Shown here: one piece after another, positions 1 to 7,231 of the stretch
How the letters are laid out: the number at the start of each line of letters is the position of its first letter
Numbering within the stretch: the first letter of the stretch is position 1
Source: Laburnicola sp. R22_1
Taxonomy: Eukaryota; Ascomycota; Dothideomycetes; Pleosporales; Didymosphaeriaceae
Assembly (NCBI GenBank): GCA_014281115.1
Contig: JACONQ010000012.1
Coordinates: 2,108,001 to 2,172,000, forward strand
Direction of reading: 5' to 3'
Length of the DNA stretch: 64,000 nucleotides
The notes under the pieces: generated by a model
The model's input: only the letters and a program-made list of their open reading frames with translations
What the model was told of the DNA's origin: nothing
The model's database searches: none
Position numbers and translations under genes: made by a program

Positions 1-1531
1 GCGTAATAACCACGACACCCAATACCATCGCAAAGATCCCAACTCCTATCTTTCTCCTGGCGCTCAGTCGACCAGTGACAAATTGTTCGCTCAAATCCCG
101 CTTGACCAGCGGAATAGAAAACATAAACCCTATGCCAGCAAGCCAATACCCGATTGGGATGATAATCGCCAAACAAAGTTGCGTAGCCTTCCGATAGCTC
201 TCACTACTCGTCTCCTCATTCATAAGTGCAAGCCCTATGATCTGTGGGCCGGAAGAGTAAATGAGTACCTGAACGCTTCCCCAGATCGCCAGTCCAAAAG
301 TCTTATAGCGAGGTGGTAGGAGCAGAGCGACGAGTGCGAAGAGGCAGCCGAGCCATAGCTCCGCGGTCAAGTACGCGAGACTCATCACCCCGTACAGTAT
401 CTTGATGCCGCGGTCTTGGTTTCCGTGGGCGATGTCGCGAGAAAAGATCATGAGAAGCACGAACAGACTGCTTATCATTCCTCCGATGCCGGTTAGGTAG
501 ACGGGCGTGAGCTTGGTACGCGTCCAGAGGGCGGATGTTAAAATGCCTCCGCTCAGAACTGTGACAGATCCGACGACTCCGACAATGATCCCATAGCGGG
601 AATAGATCTCAGTGTGAGAGGGATATGTCTCCCCGAGATAGCTGGGCATATAGTAGCCGAAGACATTCCCCGAGAGCTGCCGAAATGCGGCTGACAGGAC
701 GAGTAGCCAGAAGGAGTTCATGCGCAGGATATAGGAAAAGGTAGCCGTGAGATCGGACTTTGCAGCGCGTAGCTTTGAGGAGCCTGATGGATGTGGTATG
801 TCGCTGAAAGCCTCAGTGTCGAGATCGCCGTGTTGTCGTGCATTCATCTGTACCAGACTCGCCCTTCTTTCTGGTTCCCTCAGAACAAGCCTCAGTAGCA
901 CAGCAACGACACATCCCGTGATTCCAATCGCTCGTAGAGCTATTCGCCAACTCGTGCCTGTCTCTGTAAACGCACTGGCAATCTGCCCACTGATCGCTTC
1001 ACCGATGTACACGCCAACATAAAGCACGCTCTCTCCTATGAAAACGTTTCTCCATCCCACCAAGTCACTAATCAGGCTGATAGATAGCGCCTCCACACTG
1101 GCCTGCCCAATTCCCATCCCCAGGCGCGCGCAAAACAATTGAGCGAAATTATTGGCAAGAGACTGGAAAATCACACATAAGCTCCACCATGCTGCCGTAA
1201 TACAGAGCACCCAGACACGTGCGGACGTATAGTCTGACAAGAAAGCGATTGGCAGGGCTAAGATAGCGTATACGATGCCAGTTGCGTACCCGGAAAGGAG
1301 GCCATATTGGGTTGAGTTCAGTGAGAGATCGGCGAGCACCGAAGTCTGAAAGTATGACAGGATAAACTTATCATACTGGGCGAGGAAATAGTTGACAAAT
1401 AGGATAATGATGCAGAAGTACGCATAAAGAATGTGGAGTACTTGCAGTTTCGGGGACCCAGTGTGAGTGTGCTCGGTTGGCGGTGCCTCGTCTTGGCCCG
1501 GGCGCTTTGTGTCGCCCTCATAGGATTGCAT
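1..1531 (-). CDS. Spinster-like MFS transporter (C-terminus beyond window edge)
   Basis: The minus frame is open without introns from the ATG at 1531 to the window edge, giving 510 visible residues. An in-frame TGA lies about 85 bp upstream of this ATG and no other ATG lies between, which fixes the start. The protein has a short hydrophilic N-terminus, a first helix at about residues 30-50, then the even run of hydrophobic helices of a major facilitator. The segment after helix 2 reads LSDYTSARVW, followed by ARLGMGIGQASVEALSISL, the pattern of the Spinster/Spns group (known members export sphingosine-1-phosphate or lysolipids). A long central loop at about residues 215-260 precedes the second helix bundle. 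It is divergent from the P450 gene, with 211 bp between the two start codons, so the pair probably shares a promoter. Substrate is not known; a lipid-like export cargo is inferred from family and neighbours. Confidence 0.85.
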   Translation of the reverse strand, partial: MQSYEGDTKRPGQDEAPPTEHTHTGSPKLQVLHILYAYFCIIILFVNYFLAQYDKFILSYFQTSVLADLSLNSTQYGLLSGYATGIVYAILALPIAFLSDYTSARVWVLCITAAWWSLCVIFQSLANNFAQLFCARLGMGIGQASVEALSISLISDLVGWRNVFIGESVLYVGVYIGEAISGQIASAFTETGTSWRIALRAIGITGCVVAVLLRLVLREPERRASLVQMNARQHGDLDTEAFSDIPHPSGSSKLRAAKSDLTATFSYILRMNSFWLLVLSAAFRQLSGNVFGYYMPSYLGETYPSHTEIYSRYGIIVGVVGSVTVLSGGILTSALWTRTKLTPVYLTGIGGMISSLFVLLMIFSRDIAHGNQDRGIKILYGVMSLAYLTAELWLGCLFALVALLLPPRYKTFGLAIWGSVQVLIYSSGPQIIGLALMNEETSSESYRKATQLCLAIIIPIGYWLAGIGFMFSIPLVKRDLSEQFVTGRLSARRKIGVGIFAMVLGVVVIT

Positions 1532-1742
1532 CGTATCGTCCTGAAGCGTTGTGGTAGGAAGGTCCAAACCGCACAAAGGTTTGCAGATGCAGTGCAGACG
1601 TTGAATTCTCGCTTTTCATGACACTCCAAGAGTTGCCAAGAGGTGGCGCCGAGTGGTCACCCCACCACCAAGGACCCGGTGCAGCAGGAGTTCTCGAATC
1701 TTCCAATGGACTATCCTTTCATCGCCAAACTCAAACTGCACA
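1532..1742. promoter_or_regulatory. Shared promoter between the MFS and P450 genes
   Basis: This 211-bp gap separates two divergent start codons and must hold both 5' leaders and core promoters. No TATA box or palindromic regulator site stands out by eye. Confidence 0.4.
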
Positions 1743-3137
1743 ATGTTTAAGCCAGAGCCACAACTGCCACAAGGCACTTCGTCGACACTTCGCGGCCTCT
1801 CCGAAACCTTCTCTTTCCACAGCTCGCCAGAGTCGTTCATCACATCCCGCATTATCTCTTTCCAAAAAGAGCGTCCCGAGCTCATAGACTCACGACCTGT
1901 GGTAAGAGCAAAAGTGCTTAATCGCAATGTTGCCGTGGTATCTTCATATGCCCAAATCCAGCAAGTTTTGGCCGAGGATGCCGCAGGCTACGAGGCATGC
2001 GCTGCCTACGACGAATTAATGGCGCCGTTCTTTCCATCGCCGAATCTCCTGTTAACAGACGGGGAAAAGCACACAGAGATGCGCAGAACGTGGGAAGGAA
2101 GAATAAGTTCGCTGAAGGAGAGACTGGTCCCTTTGGTACATCGCCAGACCGAAGAACACTTCTCTGAACCGTCCACATCCGAGGTAGACCTTTACGAGTC
2201 TATGAAGACGCTCTCATGGAAGATATTACTTGGCACTTTTCTTGATTTGGAGAGTGGTCACGAACTGTTCGAGACGATAGAGAGCCTGCAGGAAGATCTC
2301 CTCCGAGGCCAGTTCTCGTTGTTTCCGGTCACCGTGAACACGGGTTTCTGGCATTCTCCTCGCAAGAAAGGCAAAGACGCGAAGAAGAAACTGCAAGCTG
2401 GGATATTGAATCATCTCAAAGAAAATGAGCGTGGTTGCCCATTCGCCACCGCGAAAGACGCTGGGGCATTGGAAGACGTAGCGAACCATACGGTCCTCAT
2501 GACGAGTAGTCTCGCGGTAAAAGCCCTCACATCACTCGTGACCGCTATGCTTCTGAATTTATACCTGTATACCGACAATGATGGCCGCACACCGGCGGAG
2601 AATCTGGCTGGCGAGATTGACACCGAAAGGCGTTCGCAACGGTTGCGATCCATACTGCTGGAGACGGAGAGACTCAGTCCACCTATCGTAGGCGTGATGA
2701 GGCGTTCTACGAAAGAAAACATCATCTCCACGCCTGAGGGCCAAGCAGACGTGAAGGTACCCAAGGGATGGGATTGCTGGCTGTATTTCGTCGGCGGTGG
2801 TCGTGATCCTCTGGCTTTCGGGGCTACCTGGGATATCTTCAACCCCAACAGATACATGGACAGTAGCATACCGGAAGGGGTCGCGTTCGCGGGCGGGCCT
2901 AAAACTTGTCTAGGTGTGGATTCGGTTCGCGAAATCGTGTTGGCCGTAGCAGAAACATGTCTAAGCATGGATATCCGATTGCAAGGCAGTGTAACGGCGC
3001 TTGGGGTCAGGGGGTGGTTGGGATGGGAACCGCATGACGCGGTAAGACCAGACAATTGGGCTCAGGATATGAAGCAATTGCCCACACAAAGGCCATCGGA
3101 ACCAGTCATGGTCCAAGTAGCACTGGCGTCCAGATAG
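1743..3137 (+). CDS. Cytochrome P450, soluble-type, with atypical I-helix
   Basis: Single open frame of 464 residues from the ATG at 1743 (an upstream in-frame ATG at 1653 adds a low-quality leader overlapping the promoter). The K-helix ExxR is E307-x-x-R310 within LLETERLSPP, and the haem-thiolate loop is FAGGPKTCLG with Cys389 as the expected axial ligand. No N-terminal membrane anchor is seen, unusual for fungal P450s. In the I-helix region (about residues 250-275) the usual acid-alcohol pair (A/G-G-x-D/E-T-T/S) is replaced by SSLAVKALTS, a change known from P450s that use peroxides or rearrange hydroperoxides. The reaction is therefore uncertain: monooxygenase, peroxygenase or oxylipin isomerase. 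The stop codon overlaps by two bases the left target-site duplication of a short repeat that separates it from the convergent TLC gene. Confidence 0.85.
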   Translation: MFKPEPQLPQGTSSTLRGLSETFSFHSSPESFITSRIISFQKERPELIDSRPVVRAKVLNRNVAVVSSYAQIQQVLAEDAAGYEACAAYDELMAPFFPSPNLLLTDGEKHTEMRRTWEGRISSLKERLVPLVHRQTEEHFSEPSTSEVDLYESMKTLSWKILLGTFLDLESGHELFETIESLQEDLLRGQFSLFPVTVNTGFWHSPRKKGKDAKKKLQAGILNHLKENERGCPFATAKDAGALEDVANHTVLMTSSLAVKALTSLVTAMLLNLYLYTDNDGRTPAENLAGEIDTERRSQRLRSILLETERLSPPIVGVMRRSTKENIISTPEGQADVKVPKGWDCWLYFVGGGRDPLAFGATWDIFNPNRYMDSSIPEGVAFAGGPKTCLGVDSVREIVLAVAETCLSMDIRLQGSVTALGVRGWLGWEPHDAVRPDNWAQDMKQLPTQRPSEPVMVQVALASR

Positions 3138-3149
3138 AGCAAACTTATG

Positions 3150-3248
3150 TGGCGTTAATTGAATCTACCTAGGGGTAGGACGACAAAGGCTTTCATCTCA
3201 AATAACGTGACAAAAAAGGCAGAGCCCCCTGCTTAGTAAACAAAAAGA
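3150..3248 (+). mobile_element. SINE-like short interspersed repeat, copy A
   Basis: A 99-bp element flanked by perfect 14-bp direct repeats AGAGCAAACTTATG at 3136-3149 and 3249-3262. It contains the family core AAGGCTTTCATCTCA and the self-complementary stretches CTACCTAGGGGTAG and GCAGAGCCCCCTGC. Clear terminal inverted repeats are absent and the 3' end is A-rich (AAACAAAAAGA), which with the long target duplication suggests L1-type target-primed insertion. Other copies lie at about 34.85, 34.95, 41.62 and 60.01 kb. The two duplications contain the stop codons of the flanking P450 and TLC genes. Confidence 0.75.
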
Positions 3249-3257
3249 AGAGCAAAC

Positions 3258-4019
3258 TTATGACTTGCGTCTCTTCACACTCCTCTTCAATATATTAAAC
3301 GCGAGAATAGTCCACCACACACTGTTTGAACCAACGAGCATTGCAGTCCCAATCTGACATCTTTTTCTGAGCAGTGTGTACGCGTGCCATGCACCGATGC
3401 CATGGTACGACCCGTACTGTCTTAGGATCCAAACAACGACACCGAATCGCGATGCGGCGAAAGTTGCCAGAAATGCTAGGTCCAAAGTGATGCTTGGTTT
3501 TCCCGTCTGTTGTCGTTTCCACCACCGCGCATGCATCAGTGGGGTACTACTGTTCATCAACATGAAGGCGGTGATGACCCAGAGACCCCTTTCCTGGCCA
3601 GCTACAATGTATGCTTGTAGCACCAAAAACGCAGATGAGAGAAGTACGTGGTGAGCGAGTACGACAGGGGATTCTTTGGCCACGACGCGTAAAGCAGCGC
3701 CATTTGTTGGCAGATTGCTCTTTCCCCGGCGGGCATAGATCATAGCGTATGTATCGTAGAGTAGGTATACAGTTTCCCATGTCGTCAGCGCGTTAGCCAA
3801 ATGGTTCCGACCGCGTATAGTGGGATTGCGCGCATCGTCAAGATGCTGCTTCTCTGGTTTGTACCGCTCAGGAGTATTCAGTCCCGCTGTTTCTGGAATA
3901 GGCCATGATGAATATCGTAGTAGCAAAAGCGCAATGACTGATGTTGTAGTGGCATGGACTGCTGATATGGCCTTGTTCAAACAGATGGGATCCGACCGGA
4001 TCTTCATAAGGTCCGCCAT
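3258..4019 (-). CDS. TLC (TRAM/LAG1/CLN8)-domain membrane protein
   Basis: Intron-less frame of 253 residues. It is a multi-pass membrane protein: hydrophobic segments lie near residues 18-36, 83-97, 118-140, 144-160, 175-195 and 225-245. The central sequence LLYDTYAMIYARRG, the HHVLLSSAFLVLQAY segment and LDLAFLATFAASRFGVV follow the TLC fold shared by ceramide synthases, TRAM and CLN8/TMEM136-type proteins. The double-His Lag1 signature of true ceramide synthases is not evident, so acyltransferase activity should not be assumed. The TAA stop lies inside the target-site duplication of the repeat at 3150-3248. It lies downstream of the hydroxylase gene in the same direction (411 bp apart). 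Confidence 0.75.
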   Translation of the reverse strand: MADLMKIRSDPICLNKAISAVHATTTSVIALLLLRYSSWPIPETAGLNTPERYKPEKQHLDDARNPTIRGRNHLANALTTWETVYLLYDTYAMIYARRGKSNLPTNGAALRVVAKESPVVLAHHVLLSSAFLVLQAYIVAGQERGLWVITAFMLMNSSTPLMHARWWKRQQTGKPSITLDLAFLATFAASRFGVVVWILRQYGSYHGIGAWHAYTLLRKRCQIGTAMLVGSNSVWWTILAFNILKRSVKRRKS

Positions 4020-4430
4020 AAGCGCATATGCAACCGGTCAGCACAATATTGTTTCAGTCAGACGGCAGGAGACGGCTTTCGGGCATAAGTTGGTTGAAAT
4101 GCGATGTTGATGCGAACGGGAAGGTGTCTACCTCGGCCGCGATTTGGCCTTGCCCGTGCTTCGCCAAAGCGCGCTCATGTGACATCATCACTAATGCACA
4201 CTCTAAGGGCGTATTATTAGTAATAGTATATCAGAATTACCACTATTCCATAGCTGACATTATACTATTTCTTGATTATACAGCATATATTTTATATGTG
4301 AAAATATTTTACAACAGCAATCCACCACTCGTCGCAACCGCGTTCCCCCTTCAACTTCTCCGCTCCGGCCGTAACTGTCATAGCAAATGTACCCACATCC
4401 GTCAAATCATACGTCTCCGTACTTGTGCGA
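4020..4430. other. Intergenic, TLC promoter and hydroxylase 3' region
   Basis: No gene is supported here. Bases 4200-4310 are locally AT-rich (runs such as TATTATTAGTAATAGTATAT), which could be an old repeat scrap or the core promoter area of the TLC gene. Confidence 0.4.
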
Positions 4431-5432
4431 TTATCCGACATGCTCTTTGGGACTATGTCCGACCCTATCCAAAATGCCATCCCACCAAGTAAAGTACGGC
4501 TCATAGCCCCCACCTCCTCTCGCATGGTGCGCGGCATGTTTCCTCGCTCCTCCACCCCAGCCCTTTGGCAACACCTTTTCGTACCCCCATGGCAAATCAA
4601 GACCCGAATGCAGCTCGACTAGTAGCCACACGAATATCGGCACGAACAGGGTTCGGGTAAACACGTGACTCCCGATGATGTTGAGACTAAAGTTTGCCAG
4701 CAGTACCAAGCCCAGACGTTCGAGGATGTGTAGCTGATTCGTGATCTGTGGGTGTATCTCGGCGTGCCGATGATGCGGAGCGTGCCAGCGTTTGGCTAAA
4801 GGGAGGACGTGGAGCGAGAAGTGGAAAAGGAAGAAAAGCGCGTCGTAGAGGAAGAAGCTCGCGGCGAGCTCGAGAGCAGTGCGGCGACTCGTCGGCGGCA
4901 ATTCGGGAAGCGCGCGCTGTGTCTGCAATGGTGACGATACTGTCATGTTATGCAGAGTCGGTACGAGAAACGTGCTGCGATAAGCAGACGTGCTGTTGTT
5001 CGCAGCAACGGCGGCGGCGGCATCGTGATAATTGCCAGACTCGAGCATCGCGCTGAGCGGTACGTCGGCAAACTTCTTGATCATCGTAAGGTCCATCAGT
5101 AGCAGGGGAGTCATGTAGGTGATGGCTTCACCCCATCGCCGCGAAGGCCTGCGCATGCCATGCGGTTTGGACACGTTGTCTGCATCTCCCTGCTTCTTGT
5201 TATCCTGTACGGCGAAGCGCCAATCCGGGTGTCGCATGAAGACGACTGTCATTGTGACTTCAATTGCGGCGTACAAGAAAACGGTCCATATCGTCTCAAA
5301 CGTCGAAAGACGGTACAGAGAGTTCTGCCTGAGCCATTGCCAGAGGGGCGTGAGGAGCGGCTGATAAAGGGCGGGGAATGCGACGGCAGAGGCATAGAGG
5401 GTCCCTAAAATGATTCGGATCTTGGTAACCAT
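4431..5432 (-). CDS. Fatty-acid hydroxylase / sterol desaturase superfamily protein
   Basis: Intron-less frame of 333 residues. Three histidine clusters expected to bind a di-iron centre are visible: H204-x3-H208 (HFSLH), H217-x2-H220-H221 (HAPHH) and H299-x2-H302-H303 (HAAHH), with an extra H223 and H275. Hydrophobic segments occur near residues 5-25, 45-66, 100-120, 187-210 and 240-275. This is the layout of the sterol desaturase/fatty-acid hydroxylase superfamily, ER membrane enzymes that hydroxylate or desaturate C-H bonds on sterols, ceramides or alkyl lipids. A Gly-rich insertion (GGGARKHAAHHARGGGG) sits around the third histidine box. It is divergent from the CDP-alcohol phosphotransferase gene. 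Substrate unknown; a lipid chain or headgroup is likely. Confidence 0.85.
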   Translation of the reverse strand: MVTKIRIILGTLYASAVAFPALYQPLLTPLWQWLRQNSLYRLSTFETIWTVFLYAAIEVTMTVVFMRHPDWRFAVQDNKKQGDADNVSKPHGMRRPSRRWGEAITYMTPLLLMDLTMIKKFADVPLSAMLESGNYHDAAAAVAANNSTSAYRSTFLVPTLHNMTVSSPLQTQRALPELPPTSRRTALELAASFFLYDALFFLFHFSLHVLPLAKRWHAPHHRHAEIHPQITNQLHILERLGLVLLANFSLNIIGSHVFTRTLFVPIFVWLLVELHSGLDLPWGYEKVLPKGWGGGARKHAAHHARGGGGYEPYFTWWDGILDRVGHSPKEHVG

Positions 5433-5657
5433 ACTGCTGTAACATTCTCTTCAACCGTTCTACCTGAAGGTAAAGAAGCCATCGTTTGTCTCGCTGGCGA
5501 GTTCCCAAGGTCGCCATCGCCTCTTGATGTTGGCGCTTCCTGACGTCAGCACCATCGGAACTCGGGTGCTTGCGGGGCTCGATCCCGACGAGAATTCGTC
5601 TTGTGCAACAGTGAACACCATGCTACTTCTCTATTGTACTGCAACTGCACATCTATC
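5433..5657. promoter_or_regulatory. Shared promoter of hydroxylase and CDP-alcohol phosphotransferase
   Basis: The gap between the divergent start codons is 168 or 225 bp depending on which ATG the phosphotransferase uses. It contains TGACGTCA near 5540, a perfect CRE/bZIP-type palindrome; whether it is used is not known. Confidence 0.45.
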
Positions 5658-6296
5658 ATGTTAGACATCCAGCTGCGACCGCTCAAGGACACGCTATTCG
5701 ATTCAATCACGCCCCTCGTCCCTTCGTCTTGTTCGCCTCTTCAGATCACCTTCCTCGCCTTCCTATCCGGCATTGTCGCTTGCATACATGCGGCTGCCGG
5801 GAACACACTGCTCAGCGTCACATTTTGGGCGCTGAACAGAGCCCTTGACTGCCTCGATGGAGCGGTCGCTCGAAGACGCAACCAATCTTCTGATCTAGGC
5901 GGCTTCTTCGACCTACTCGGCGACTTCATCATCTACTCCGCTATTCCGATATGCTGCGCTTTGGCGCTGGACAACGATACCCGTTCTAGGAATGTCTGGT
6001 TATCAGTAGCAGTCTTGGAGGGAACTATCCATATCAACAACTTCGTATTATTCTACATCGGTGCCATGTTGGAGAAGCGCAAGAGTGGCGAGAAAGGGAA
6101 TGACGACACCAGGGTCAAGGAGCTGACCAGCATCGCCATGAGGCCTGCGCTGGTTGAAGGCGTCGAAAGCGCCATGTTCTTTACGGCTATGCTGTTTTTT
6201 CCAGGCCATCTACAGCCGCTGTGTTGGAGCATGTCCGTTTTGGTCTGTCTGGGGATTGGCCAAAGGACGAAATGGTTGGCAAACGCACTCCAATAA
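5658..6296 (+). CDS. CDP-alcohol phosphatidyltransferase family protein
   Basis: Frame of 212 residues from the ATG at 5658 (MLDIQLRPLK); an upstream ATG at 5601 would add 19 polar residues. The complete family signature DG-x2-AR-x8-G-x3-D-x3-D is present: Asp67, Gly68, Ala71, Arg72, Gly81, Asp85 and Asp89 in the shorter numbering. These aspartates bind two divalent metals, and members transfer a phosphate-alcohol from a CDP-alcohol to a second alcohol, making phospholipids such as phosphatidylinositol or phosphatidylcholine. Hydrophobic segments flank the motif. At 212 residues it is the size of the short integral-membrane members. It is not an obvious orthologue of fungal PIS1, CHO1, CPT1 or PGS1. 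Presence in a P450/hydroxylase/transporter group suggests a specialised phospho-headgroup lipid. Confidence 0.85.
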   Translation: MLDIQLRPLKDTLFDSITPLVPSSCSPLQITFLAFLSGIVACIHAAAGNTLLSVTFWALNRALDCLDGAVARRRNQSSDLGGFFDLLGDFIIYSAIPICCALALDNDTRSRNVWLSVAVLEGTIHINNFVLFYIGAMLEKRKSGEKGNDDTRVKELTSIAMRPALVEGVESAMFFTAMLFFPGHLQPLCWSMSVLVCLGIGQRTKWLANALQ

Positions 6297-6314
6297 CAAA
6301 AGCGGGTTTCATAT

Positions 6315-6849
6315 TCAAAGAGAAGCGGGTGCTTGAGTATTCTGCATGATCCCTTTGTCGCGGAGAGAAGCGAGGACGTTCTGCGGATCGCCTTTGCAAG
6401 CCGCCAACTCCGAGTTGTCCATTATCTTCGAAAACCCCCCTTCTGGAGTTTTCATTACAACGACTGGATACCGTACGCCATTGTCGACGACGAATTTACG
6501 GAGCTACGGGATGTTACTACGCTCCGCCCTGTCGGTGGGCGCTTAGATGCATACCTCATCAGACAGCTCGTCTCTGTGCCACTGGACGACTGTACATCCC
6601 GACTCAGCCTCGATGACTTTCTTCGCCTCAACCCAGGCAGGTGTTTCCTGCAGTGAAAGTCCACCGTGCGTAATGTCACCTGGATCGTTCGATCAGCGCT
6701 CCTCCATGCTATAGGTCAGGCTGCATCTTACAAGCTGCACAGGCTGGGTTCTCTTCAGAAGAACGGCATATCTTTCGATATCCGTACTTCAACTTGCCCA
6801 TAACGGATGCATCAGCATTGTAGAGTATGTAGAGTGTTCGGGATGCCAT
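6315..6849 (-). CDS. Small conserved protein of unknown function, three exons
   Basis: Exons 6732-6849, 6555-6679 and 6315-6503, with introns of 52 bp (6680-6731, GTAAGA..CAG) and 51 bp (6504-6554, GTATGC..TAG), encode 143 residues. The protein begins MASRTLYILYNADASVMGKL, then has C37, a CAAC pair (C40, C43... by my count: PACAACDITHGGL), the motif THGGLSLQETPAW, VVQWHRDEL near the centre and RYPVVVMKT towards the end. I recall this pattern (LYNAD.S..G.L.Y...K, C.ACDITHG, W, HRDE, P.V) from widespread uncharacterised bacterial and fungal proteins; I cannot name a function. CxxC plus the alpha/beta pattern could suggest a redox fold, but that is speculation. It converges on the phosphotransferase gene, stop codons 18 bp apart, and is divergent from the regulator gene. 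Confidence 0.75.
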
Positions 6850-7231
6850 ATTTCGTTCTGGTGCTTCAGTTTGGAGTGGAGGGGTCACAGCTGCTACGAG
6901 CGATGCGAGGCTATGTATTGATGACGTGGGAGGATCACGTGATACCTTCCTTGCCCAGTTCGATCTAGCCTTCTAATTGCCCGTGCTGGCTCACAGTGCT
7001 GACACCCCAGACTCGTAACGGTGCGGCCCTACCACACATGCTTCTCAAATCCCAATATATCATACTCCCCTAGCATTCTAATCGTATCTAAACATTTGCA
7101 ACACTCATTCTCTGCTCGATAGAGCCTTCTCGCGGCTTAGCAGCAGAAGACACCGCTTTGCGCCGATTACCTAGCCGCCCTACATTCGGAAGTCACAGAA
7201 ACTCCGTACACGGGGAACTACATGTATGTAG
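6850..7231. promoter_or_regulatory. Intergenic region between small conserved gene and regulator
   Basis: About 380 bp between divergent genes. It should hold both promoters and perhaps the true first exon of the regulator, whose start codon is not resolved. No motif is convincing by eye. Confidence 0.35.
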
